A stretch of 64,000 nucleotides of DNA from JBGSKY01 sp041740995 (lineage in GTDB: Bacteria; Planctomycetota; Planctomycetia; Pirellulales; Pirellulaceae). Under the pieces are notes generated by a model. The model did no database searches. It saw only the letters and a list, made by a program, of their open reading frames with translations, and was not told the origin of the DNA. A program made the translations under genes and the position numbers. Position 1 is the first letter of the stretch; each line of letters opens with the position of its first letter. Where the stretch lies: positions 4,464 to 68,463 of the forward strand of contig JBGSKY010000177.1 in assembly GCA_041740995.1 (NCBI GenBank). The letters run 5' to 3'. Shown here one piece after another: positions 17,559 through 25,039 of this stretch.

Positions 17559-18647
17559 CTACAAGATCAGCATGCAATCGCCGTAAGAATAGAAGCGGTA
17601 TTCTTGCTCGACTGCTTCGTTGTACGCTTGCAGGATCAGCTCGCGCGACGCGAATGCACTGACTAGCACCAAAAGCGAGCTTTTCGGCAAATGAAAATTC
17701 GTCAGCATTAGGTCGGTCGCCTGAAATTCGAAGCCCGGTCGAATGAACAGGTCGGTGTTTCCGGCCCACGCTTGAAGCTGGCCGTTATTATTGCGAGCGG
17801 CACTTTCAAGCGTTCGGACGCTGGTTGTTCCGACCGCCAGCACTCGGCCACCTTCGCTGCGAATGTTTTGCAGCCGTCGCGCGACAGGTTCGGACAGCTC
17901 ACACCATTCGGAGTGCATTTGGTGCTGGCCCAAGACCTCCGTCGCAATCGGTCTAAACGTGCCGACTCCAACGTGCAGTGTCGTTGTCACAAACGCTGCG
18001 CCGGCCCCGCGAACCGCCGTGATCAGCTCTGGCGTGAAATGTAGTCCTGCCGTTGGAGCGGCAACCGAACCGGGGCGACGGGCGTAAACCGTCTGGTAAC
18101 GTTCGATATCTTCGGCGCTCATTTGACCGTCACGGATATAGGGCGGCAAAGGGACGCGGCCGCATTGCTCCATGACCGTTGTCCAGTTCGTTTCGGGCTC
18201 GCATCGAAACGTCGCGTGGCCGTTGGATTGCTGGGAAAGCAACGTTAACTTTTGCGGCTCGCGGCCTTCAAGGTCTTGCAGCGTCACGGTTTCGCCGATC
18301 TCCATTCGACCGCGTGTTTTGCACAGCAGGTCGGCAAGCCCGGAGGTATCATCGCTACGCAAAAACAGCCCCTCCCAGCGTCCGCGAGTCTGAGTCCGAT
18401 AACCTATCAATCGAGCGGGAAGCACCTTGGAATCGTTCACCACCACCGCGTCGCCAGCGGCGAGGAATTGCGGCAGGTCGCGGACTTGAAAATGCTCGAT
18501 TTTTCCCGTTTTTCGGTGGACAACCATCATCCGCGACGCCGTTCTCTGCGTTACAGGACGCTGGGCAATCAGCTCTTTGGGGAGCGTGTAATCGTAGCTA
18601 TCGAGTTTCTGATCGGCGGAATTTTCAGCCGAATTGGTGCTGTTCAT
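17559..18647 (-). CDS. queA: S-adenosylmethionine:tRNA ribosyltransferase-isomerase
   Basis: This enzyme transfers and isomerises the ribosyl group of SAM onto preQ1-modified tRNA, giving epoxyqueuosine at the wobble position. The protein is about 362 residues. The family opening DYTLPKELIAQRPV is clear. AVVVNDSKVLPARLIG, PTAGLHFTPELI and the C-terminal LTNFHLPKSSLLVLVSAF are diagnostic. The ATG at 18645-18647 was preferred; the frame continues 16 residues upstream to 18695 without family similarity. It has no other queuosine gene nearby. It converges on the HtrA-like gene with a 55-base gap. Confidence 0.95.
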   Translation of the reverse strand: MNSTNSAENSADQKLDSYDYTLPKELIAQRPVTQRTASRMMVVHRKTGKIEHFQVRDLPQFLAAGDAVVVNDSKVLPARLIGYRTQTRGRWEGLFLRSDDTSGLADLLCKTRGRMEIGETVTLQDLEGREPQKLTLLSQQSNGHATFRCEPETNWTTVMEQCGRVPLPPYIRDGQMSAEDIERYQTVYARRPGSVAAPTAGLHFTPELITAVRGAGAAFVTTTLHVGVGTFRPIATEVLGQHQMHSEWCELSEPVARRLQNIRSEGGRVLAVGTTSVRTLESAARNNNGQLQAWAGNTDLFIRPGFEFQATDLMLTNFHLPKSSLLVLVSAFASRELILQAYNEAVEQEYRFYSYGDCMLIL

Positions 18648-18798
18648 GGCCGTATTTATTGATCTTAGGCAAAGACTCGCTAAGAGGTCGGTCAATGCAA
18701 GTTTCGATCTTGGTTTAAGTCGTCCGCTCTGCTACTTTACCGCTCGCAACAATGCGGCAAAAAATCAAAAATTGGACGCTAGGTGAAGGAACACAGGG

Positions 18799-19317
18799 AT
18801 GCCCAAGGTTGAACAGAGCAAGTCGAACGTTCAGATTCGTTGGATGATTCGCCGCGATATGCAATCGGTATTGGACATTGAGCAAGCGAGTTTCGAATTC
18901 GCTTGGACTGAAGACGATTTTATCCGTTGCCTACGTCAACGCAACTGCATTGGTATGGTCGCCGAGCGAAACGATCAAGTCGTCGGTTTCATGATTTACG
19001 AGCTGCACAAGAATCGGCTGCACGTTTTGAATTTCGCCGTTCACCAGGATTATCGACGGCTGAAGATTGGTCAGTCGATGGTTGAAAAGCTGATGGCGAA
19101 GCTCGCATTTCAACGACGCAATCGAATTTTGCTTGAAGTTCGCGAGAGCAACTTGGACGCTCAATTATTTTTCCGCAACGTGGGTTTTCGAGCCATCAGC
19201 GTGCTGCGCGACTTCTACGAAGACACAACCGAAGATGCTTATTTAATGCAGCTTCGCTACGTTCCGACAGCCGACGAAATGTCGACTCCCGAGCGTCAAC
19301 AACGCATGGCCGGCTGA
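18799..19317 (+). CDS. rimI: GNAT acetyltransferase, RimI-like (protein N-alpha-acetyltransferase)
   Basis: A 172-residue GNAT-fold protein. The acetyl-CoA site is seen around VHQDYRRLKIGQSMVEKL (motif A, variant of the usual RRxGxG/A loop). LLEVRESNLDAQLFFRNVGF is the RimI-type motif B with the conserved Glu and the N-x-x-A-x-x-x-Y/F pattern. RimI acetylates the N-terminal alanine of ribosomal protein S18 and, in many bacteria, other proteins. GAAGGA eight bases before the ATG supports the start. It is followed by a block of palindromic repeats. Confidence 0.85.
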   Translation: MPKVEQSKSNVQIRWMIRRDMQSVLDIEQASFEFAWTEDDFIRCLRQRNCIGMVAERNDQVVGFMIYELHKNRLHVLNFAVHQDYRRLKIGQSMVEKLMAKLAFQRRNRILLEVRESNLDAQLFFRNVGFRAISVLRDFYEDTTEDAYLMQLRYVPTADEMSTPERQQRMAG

Positions 19318-19332
19318 GGCAGCGTGTAACAG

Positions 19333-19568
19333 TAGCGGAAGGGGCGCAAGCCCTCCGGTTCTTCTGATTGCCTCGAGGTTCTGATTGACTCCAAGTTTGC
19401 GTGCACCAAGAACCGGACGGCTCGCGCCGTACCGCTAACGTTGTGAGCATTTCACAATAGCGGAATGGGCGCAAGCCCTCCGGTTCTCCTGATTGACTCC
19501 AAGGTCTGATTGACTCCAAGTTTGCGCGACCCGAGAACCGGACGGCTCGCGCCGTACCGCTAACGTTG
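19333..19568. repeat. Two 111-bp tandem units of family I palindromic repeats
   Basis: Unit 1 is 19333-19443 and unit 2 is 19458-19568. Each begins with a reverse-oriented core (TAGCGGAA.GGGCGCAAGCC and onward), continues through a shared CTGATTGACTCCAAG spacer, and ends with a forward core (AGAACCGGACGGCTCGCGCC, then GTACCGCTAACGTTG). Forward and reverse cores within one unit are largely complementary, so each unit could fold into one long hairpin. The block lies between the acetyltransferase gene and ppdK. No gene is present between 19318 and 19750. Confidence 0.85.
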
Positions 19569-19750
19569 CACGCGATTCTCCGGCCACGCGCAATTCAGAC
19601 CAATTGACGCGTTTTGTATGCTGCCGTAGACTTTTGCCTCAAAATAGACTGTGGAAATGTAACGATTGCCATCGTACGTTTCGACTAGGCAAAATTATCG
19701 CTTTCACTAATCACTCTCCATTTTTGTACGACAGGTTGCACAGGATCGCT

Positions 19751-22384
19751 ATGGCCAACAAGATGACTTATTACTTCGGCAAGACAAAAACCGAAGGCAA
19801 GGGTGTCAGCAAGGATATTCTCGGAGGTAAGGGTGCCAACCTGGCCGACATGACCGCGATTGGATTGCCAGTCCCGCCGGGCTTCACCATCACCACTGAA
19901 ATGTGCAAGGCGTACAATGACGGCGGCCAAAAGATGCCTGCCGGTTTGATGGATGACGTTCGCAAGCAAGTTGCGACAATGGAGAAAGAACTTGGCAAAA
20001 AATTCGGCGACAATAAAAATCCACTGCTCGTCTCGGTTCGCTCCGGCGCTGCCGTTTCGATGCCTGGGATGATGAACACTATTCTAAACTTGGGTATGAA
20101 CGACGTTTCAACCGAAGGTCTAGCCAACGCGACTGGGAATCCCCGCTTCGCTTACGATTCCTATCGACGGCTGATCAATATGTTCGGCGATGTGGTCATG
20201 GGAATGCACCACGAAGACTTCGAAGAAGCGTTTGACGCGATTAAGAAAAAGTACAAAGCTAAAGAAGACACCGATGTGCCTGCGGAAGGTTTGAAGGAAT
20301 TGTGCGAAGCTTACAAGAAGCTGTTCAAGGCCAAGACTAAAGAAGAGTTCCCACAAGACCCGTTCAAGCAGCTCGAAAAGTCGATCAACGCGGTTTTCAA
20401 TTCTTGGATGTCGAACAAAGCGATCAAGTATCGTGAAATCGAAAACATCCGTGGCTTGCTGGGCACCGCCGTCAATTGCCAATCAATGGTCTACGGCAAC
20501 ATGGGTGACGACTCGGGAACCGGTGTCGCGTTCACTCGAAATCCAAACACAGGCGAGAATAAATTTTTCGGTGAATTCCTGATTAACGCTCAGGGTGAAG
20601 ACGTCGTCGCAGGCATTCGAACGCCGCAACCGACTGAAGAAATGTCAAAGTGGAACAAAGCCGTCTACAAGCAATTGATGGAAATCAAAGACACGCTTGA
20701 AAAGCACTATAAGAACATGCAGGATATCGAGTTCACCATTGAAAAGGGAACTCTTTACATGCTGCAAACTCGAAACGGCAAACGTACCGGAACCGCAGCT
20801 GTGAAGATGGCTTGCGATATGGTCAAGGAAAAGCTGATCGACGAAAAGACAGCTGTGATGCGAGTTCCGGCCAGCGATTTGAACCAACTGTTGCTGCCGA
20901 GCTTTGAACCGGCGGCGTGGGCCAAAGCGGTCAAAATCGGTAAAGGTTTGCCAGCCTCACCAGGTGCAGCTGTGGGAGCACTAGCCTTCACACCGGAAGA
21001 CGCCAAAGCTCGAGCGCTCAAGGGCGAAAGCGTTATTCTGATCCGCAAAGAAACCAGCCCTGAAGACGTCGATGGCATGCACGCCGCAGCGGGCATTTTG
21101 ACCAGCACCGGCGGTATGACTAGCCACGCGGCGGTAGTCGCTCGCGGTTGGGGACGATGCTGCGTCGCAGGTGCAAGTGGCGTGAAGATCGACTTGAAGG
21201 CCAAGAAAGCGGTCATCGACGGCAAGACCTATGGCGAAAAAGATATCCTCAGTATTAACGGAACCAGCGGCGAAATCGCTGCAGGTTCGATTCAAACGCA
21301 AGCAGCGAGCTTGTCGGGCGATTTCGCGAAGCTGATGAAGTGGGCTGACCAATATCGAACGCTGAAGATTCGCACCAACGCCGATTCGCCAGCCGATAGC
21401 ATTCGTGCCCGCGAATTCGGAGCTGAAGGTATCGGTCTGTGCCGAACAGAGCATATGTTCTTCGGTGGCGAGCGTACTAAAGCAATTCGCGAAATGATTT
21501 TGTCGCACGACGAAGCGGCTCGACGCAAGGCGCTGGCGAAATTGCTGCCGTTCCAACGCGACGACTTTGTTGGCATTTTCACTGCCATGAAGGGCTTTCC
21601 AGTCACGATCCGTTTGCTTGATCCACCGTTGCACGAATTCGTTCCGCACGATGAAAAAGGCCAGAAGGAAATGGCTACCGAAATGGGACTCAAGCCAGCC
21701 GAGATTAAGGCTCGCGTCGATTCCTTGCACGAATTCAATCCAATGCTCGGTCATCGCGGTTGCCGTTTGTCTGTCACCTATCCGGAAATTCTTGAGATGC
21801 AAGTTCGAGCTATCGTCGAAGCGGCGATCGAATGCAAGAACAAGAAGATTGACGCGATTCCTGAGATCATGATTCCGTTGGTTGGTACCGAAGCCGAATT
21901 GAAAATGCTTCGCGCCAAGACCGAAGAAGTCATCGCAACGGTGAAGAAAGAAAAAGCGTTCAAGGGCAAGCTCGATATCTTGATCGGTACGATGATCGAA
22001 GTGCCTCGTGCGGCGCTGACGGCTAACGAAATCGCTCGCCAAGCGGACTTCTTCAGCTTCGGCACCAACGACTTGACGCAAATGACTTTCGGTTTCAGTC
22101 GCGACGATGTGAATTCGTTCATGCCTGACTACTTGAAGCACGACATCTTGTTGGTCGATCCGTTCCAGTCGCTCGACACGTCCGGCGTTGGCCAGTTGGT
22201 CGAGATGGCTGTCAAGAAAGGTCGCGGCACCACGAAGGGCTTGAAGTGCGGAATTTGCGGCGAGCACGGTGGAGATCCTGCGTCGATCAAGTTCTGCCAC
22301 GATGTGGGACTGGACTACGTCAGTTGCTCACCATTCCGAGTGCCAATCGCTCGCCTAGCAGCAGCCCAAGCTGCGATGAAGTAG
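19751..22384 (+). CDS. ppdK: Pyruvate, phosphate dikinase
   Basis: This cytoplasmic enzyme interconverts pyruvate + ATP + Pi with PEP + AMP + PPi. It is 877 residues, the usual size. The N-terminal ATP-grasp domain starts with KDILGGKGANLADM. The phosphohistidine domain holds the catalytic His459 in GGMTSHAAVVARGWG. The C-terminal TIM barrel carries the catalytic Cys836 in KCGICGEHGGDP. The start is the ATG at 19751, which begins the family-typical sequence (MANKMTYYFG); the frame extends upstream to 19604 but that stretch looks like non-coding repeat flank. The gene stands alone, preceded by the tandem repeat block. Codon use is strongly biased and Lys-rich, suggesting high expression. Confidence 0.97.
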   Translation: MANKMTYYFGKTKTEGKGVSKDILGGKGANLADMTAIGLPVPPGFTITTEMCKAYNDGGQKMPAGLMDDVRKQVATMEKELGKKFGDNKNPLLVSVRSGAAVSMPGMMNTILNLGMNDVSTEGLANATGNPRFAYDSYRRLINMFGDVVMGMHHEDFEEAFDAIKKKYKAKEDTDVPAEGLKELCEAYKKLFKAKTKEEFPQDPFKQLEKSINAVFNSWMSNKAIKYREIENIRGLLGTAVNCQSMVYGNMGDDSGTGVAFTRNPNTGENKFFGEFLINAQGEDVVAGIRTPQPTEEMSKWNKAVYKQLMEIKDTLEKHYKNMQDIEFTIEKGTLYMLQTRNGKRTGTAAVKMACDMVKEKLIDEKTAVMRVPASDLNQLLLPSFEPAAWAKAVKIGKGLPASPGAAVGALAFTPEDAKARALKGESVILIRKETSPEDVDGMHAAAGILTSTGGMTSHAAVVARGWGRCCVAGASGVKIDLKAKKAVIDGKTYGEKDILSINGTSGEIAAGSIQTQAASLSGDFAKLMKWADQYRTLKIRTNADSPADSIRAREFGAEGIGLCRTEHMFFGGERTKAIREMILSHDEAARRKALAKLLPFQRDDFVGIFTAMKGFPVTIRLLDPPLHEFVPHDEKGQKEMATEMGLKPAEIKARVDSLHEFNPMLGHRGCRLSVTYPEILEMQVRAIVEAAIECKNKKIDAIPEIMIPLVGTEAELKMLRAKTEEVIATVKKEKAFKGKLDILIGTMIEVPRAALTANEIARQADFFSFGTNDLTQMTFGFSRDDVNSFMPDYLKHDILLVDPFQSLDTSGVGQLVEMAVKKGRGTTKGLKCGICGEHGGDPASIKFCHDVGLDYVSCSPFRVPIARLAAAQAAMK

Positions 22385-22731
22385 ACGCGACCTAATGGGT
22401 TTTGATCGCGGTGAGCGTACGTCGCAAGCCGCGAGGTAACGTAAATAAAGCGTAGCGAAACTCGTCAAGAGCTTTGTTTTTCAAAAGGCATTTCCGTAAG
22501 CCGAGAGCACTGGCTACATTTGCTACCGCTTGTCCAAGCGTTATTTGGGACGAACCGAAGCCAGCCTGCCGATATCAAAGCGATTGATAGGCCAGCTTTA
22601 GTTAAACTGGCGTAGGTGCGTCGCCCGATGGGAAACCGCAATGACAAGCCGATGTCCGAGACATATTTGCCGATGGCGGAAGCCGCCGGCATGCTCCGAA
22701 GTCCCGTCGGCAATTCTCTATTTGCTAGGCC
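22385..22731. other. Intergenic region with a family II repeat, no supported gene
   Basis: This is the gap between ppdK and the convergent DUF937 gene. At 22452-22475 it holds a copy of repeat family II (GTAGCGAAACTCGTCAAG). The remainder includes an 82-codon minus-strand frame (22465-22713) with no ribosome site or recognisable protein features. I see no clear terminator for ppdK. Confidence 0.5.
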
Positions 22732-23343
22732 CTATTTTTTGCCAAACATCTGGCTCATGCCCAGCTTCATGATATCGGCCATATCGAAGTCGCCGTCGCC
22801 ATCTTGATCGAACAACGAGCCGAGTATCGAAGCACTGCCACTCTTCTTAATAGAGGCGCGTTCTTGTTGAAGGACGTCGTGGACATTGCCGCTGTCGTTC
22901 GCCTTGGCTTTGTTCGTTAGCGCGCCCAGGACCATTGGTCCGAGCATCGCGATCAGCGAGCTGACTTGGCTGCTGCTCAAGCCGCTGTTTTTGCCGATTG
23001 ACGATTCAATGCGTTCTTTCTTCTGGCCAAAAAGGCCACCCAAAATGTCGCTCATTCCGGCCGCTTCACGTTGTGGCTGTTGGACTGGAACGTGCGGCTG
23101 AGCATGGGATTGTGGCGGTGGAGCAGCGGCGGCAGCGGTGCCCCTGTCGACGCCAAGCTTGCGATAAAGATCGTCGATAGAAGTTTGGCCACTGCTGGAA
23201 CGTCCTAACGCTTCGATCATCGTCGGCAAAGCAGCAGAAATTGCAGATTCAGTTTGTTTGCGATCAGCACCGATTTTTGAAGCCATCTGATCCACATTGC
23301 CGCCTGCCAATTGGCCTAAAACCAAATCAAGTATGCCCGACAT
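22732..23343 (-). CDS. DUF937 (YidB-like) protein
   Basis: A 203-residue protein with the DUF937 opening ILDLVLGQLAGGNVDQMASK, in which a helical motif is followed by AALPTMIEALGR. A second, related stretch appears later (SSSQVSSLIAMLGPMVLGAL), so the family repeat is present twice. The two are joined by a Pro/Gln/Ala-rich linker (about residues 72-92). Near the C-terminus DQDGDGDFDMADI resembles a calcium-binding EF-hand loop or a dockerin-like repeat. No signal peptide is visible. The molecular function of DUF937 proteins is not established. GGA lies about 10 bases before the ATG. Confidence 0.82.
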   Translation of the reverse strand: MSGILDLVLGQLAGGNVDQMASKIGADRKQTESAISAALPTMIEALGRSSSGQTSIDDLYRKLGVDRGTAAAAAPPPQSHAQPHVPVQQPQREAAGMSDILGGLFGQKKERIESSIGKNSGLSSSQVSSLIAMLGPMVLGALTNKAKANDSGNVHDVLQQERASIKKSGSASILGSLFDQDGDGDFDMADIMKLGMSQMFGKK

Positions 23344-23506
23344 TTTCTTAATTCCTGTACAAAATGAGATTGCTCAAAACGGTATCGTCAGAGCATCATA
23401 CGAGTGAACGCGAACCTCGCCCAAAGTGTCCATTGAGACAACTACGGCGAACCGCAATTATTATAGCGGTCGTTGTCCGATGATCAGTAGTGCCGATAAA
23501 TTTTCT

Positions 23507-23953
23507 ATGTCCAACAACCATCAAATTTTCGTCTACGGCACGTTGTTGGGCGGTCGTTTGCGATTCCCTGTATGGCCAAAAAATTCGATTTCCATCCAAA
23601 TCGCGTGTACTGCTGGGCTCATGTATGACCTTGGACCTTATCCAGCAATCATTTCGGGAAATGGATGGATCGCCGGAGAAGTTCACCGAATCGGCGACGA
23701 GGACTGGCCTGAAACGATCGCCGCGCTCGACGCATTTGAGGAATATAAACCGCACGACATAGCTACCAGTTTGTACACGCGACAACTCGTCGACGTCGAA
23801 CTGGCTGACGGTCAAGTAAGCCACGCGTGGGCCTACTTCTTGCAGGACGTGACGATTCAGAACGGGCTGGGGACAAAGTATCCGCTAGTGGAAGCGACCA
23901 CAACGATCAACGCCCGGCTTTGCCAAGTCTGGAATTTCAAGCCAACGCGTTGA
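23507..23953 (+). CDS. Gamma-glutamylcyclotransferase-like (AIG2/GGCT-fold) protein
   Basis: A protein of about 148 residues with the substrate-loop signature VYGTLLGG at its N-terminus. The family's acidic region follows (LDAFEEYKPH), where the first Glu is the likely catalytic acid. Such enzymes cleave gamma-glutamyl dipeptides to 5-oxoproline and a free amino acid, although many GGCT-fold proteins act on other amides. Starts at 23480 or 23426 are also in frame; I chose 23507 because homologous proteins begin a few residues before YGTL. A perfect hairpin lies just after the stop codon. Confidence 0.8.
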   Translation: MSNNHQIFVYGTLLGGRLRFPVWPKNSISIQIACTAGLMYDLGPYPAIISGNGWIAGEVHRIGDEDWPETIAALDAFEEYKPHDIATSLYTRQLVDVELADGQVSHAWAYFLQDVTIQNGLGTKYPLVEATTTINARLCQVWNFKPTR

Positions 23954-23965
23954 AAGAGCAAGTTT

Positions 23966-23987
23966 AGTCCAGGACTTGTCCTGGACT
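23966..23987. repeat. Perfect 10-bp hairpin after the GGCT-like gene
   Basis: AGTCCAGGAC (23966-23975) and GTCCTGGACT (23978-23987) are exact reverse complements with a two-base spacer. A second small foldback, CTCTG TG CAGAG, follows immediately. No T-run is present, so it is not a classical intrinsic terminator, although it may still limit readthrough. A degenerate relative (CCAGGACAAATCCTAG) occurs at about 32060-32075. Confidence 0.65.
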
Positions 23988-24207
23988 GCTCTGTGCAGAG
24001 GTCTGAATAGATGTCTGATGCGCTGACAGGCTCGAAGACCTTCCTACCTTTGTTCGTCTGCCCTAATCGCCTCAATTGCCTAGTTTAGAATTGCAACCTT
24101 TCAGCCGCGCGGCCTCGATTCTTGCGAAGATCTATCTGGCATCTGGCCGAACATGTTTGATATGGTCGCGGCGGGACCTCTTCGACGTATCACTTTCAAG
24201 ACGAAAA

Positions 24208-24921
24208 ATGCGCAAAGAAAACATTTTGCGACGCATCGCAGTGCTGGCACTCACGCTTGCCTGTTGCTATGGCTGCGCCGACGGTCCATTCTATGCGCTC
24301 AAGAAGTTGAATCCGTACTACCAGCGGCAATGGGCGAAAGACAGCGCCCTAGGTCCGACTTATCAAGAGCGGATCGCTGAAATGCGGTTGCTTCGTTCGC
24401 AATTGACGACCATGACGGCGGCAGAGCAGTCTGAATGGATGGAAATGATCGATGCGATTATTGAACATGATCCCGGACCGGAAATGCGGCGCGAAGCCGT
24501 TTTGGCTTTGTCCGATGTAAACTCCGATGCCGCGTTCGCTTTGTTGCAAAAAGCAAGCAGCGACGAAAATCGAAAGGTTCGCATGGCCGTCTGCGAGTCG
24601 ACAAAAAACAAAGATCCCGACAAAGCAATGCCGCTTTTGCAGTCTCTGCTGAAGGATGAAGACGTTGAAGGCGTACAGCTTGCTGCAATCACGGCGCTTG
24701 GCGAGTTCAAAGGGCCGCAAGCTGAGGGCATGTTGGCAGGCGTGCTTCAAGAGCGTTCACCCGCGGTGCAGTACGCGGCAACGCAAGCTCTCGCGAAGTC
24801 GACCGGCAAAAAATACGGCGGCGATGTGGCGAAATGGAAAAGCTATCTCGCTGGCCAACCTACCGAAGAGGTGACGCCAACGATCGCCGAACGCGTGACG
24901 GACTGGATTCCGTTTTATTAA
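24208..24921 (+). CDS. HEAT-repeat lipoprotein
   Basis: The proposed 237-residue protein begins with a basic N-region and hydrophobic core (RRIAVLALTLACC) giving a plausible lipobox (TLAC) and lipid attachment at a Cys in CCYGC. Helical pairs of HEAT type follow from about residue 75. They show recurring A-V-x-A-L-x-D/E patterns (REAVLALSDVNSDAAFALLQ, QLAAITALGEFKGPQAEGML, QYAATQALAKSTG). Such proteins are protein-binding scaffolds; the partner is unknown. The frame opens upstream at 24076 but the ATG at 24208 gives the signal sequence. It leads a same-strand series of poorly characterised genes reaching 32015. Confidence 0.8.
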   Translation: MRKENILRRIAVLALTLACCYGCADGPFYALKKLNPYYQRQWAKDSALGPTYQERIAEMRLLRSQLTTMTAAEQSEWMEMIDAIIEHDPGPEMRREAVLALSDVNSDAAFALLQKASSDENRKVRMAVCESTKNKDPDKAMPLLQSLLKDEDVEGVQLAAITALGEFKGPQAEGMLAGVLQERSPAVQYAATQALAKSTGKKYGGDVAKWKSYLAGQPTEEVTPTIAERVTDWIPFY

Positions 24922-25039
24922 CGGTCCGCCTACGACGCAGTCCGAATTGCAAATAAACTTTTGATGCATTGGATTAAAAACCGTGCATCAATCCCGCCAA
25001 AATTGTTTGATCAATTTGAAACTCTATTCAAGCTGGCTC

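Noticed and set aside
20981..22300. 439-codon minus-strand frame opposite ppdK
   Set aside because: It lies wholly inside the well-conserved ppdK gene and has no ribosome site or family features.
22465..22713. 82-codon minus-strand frame between ppdK and the DUF937 gene
   Set aside because: No ribosome site and no recognisable features; kept only as a note because no other gene occupies the stretch.
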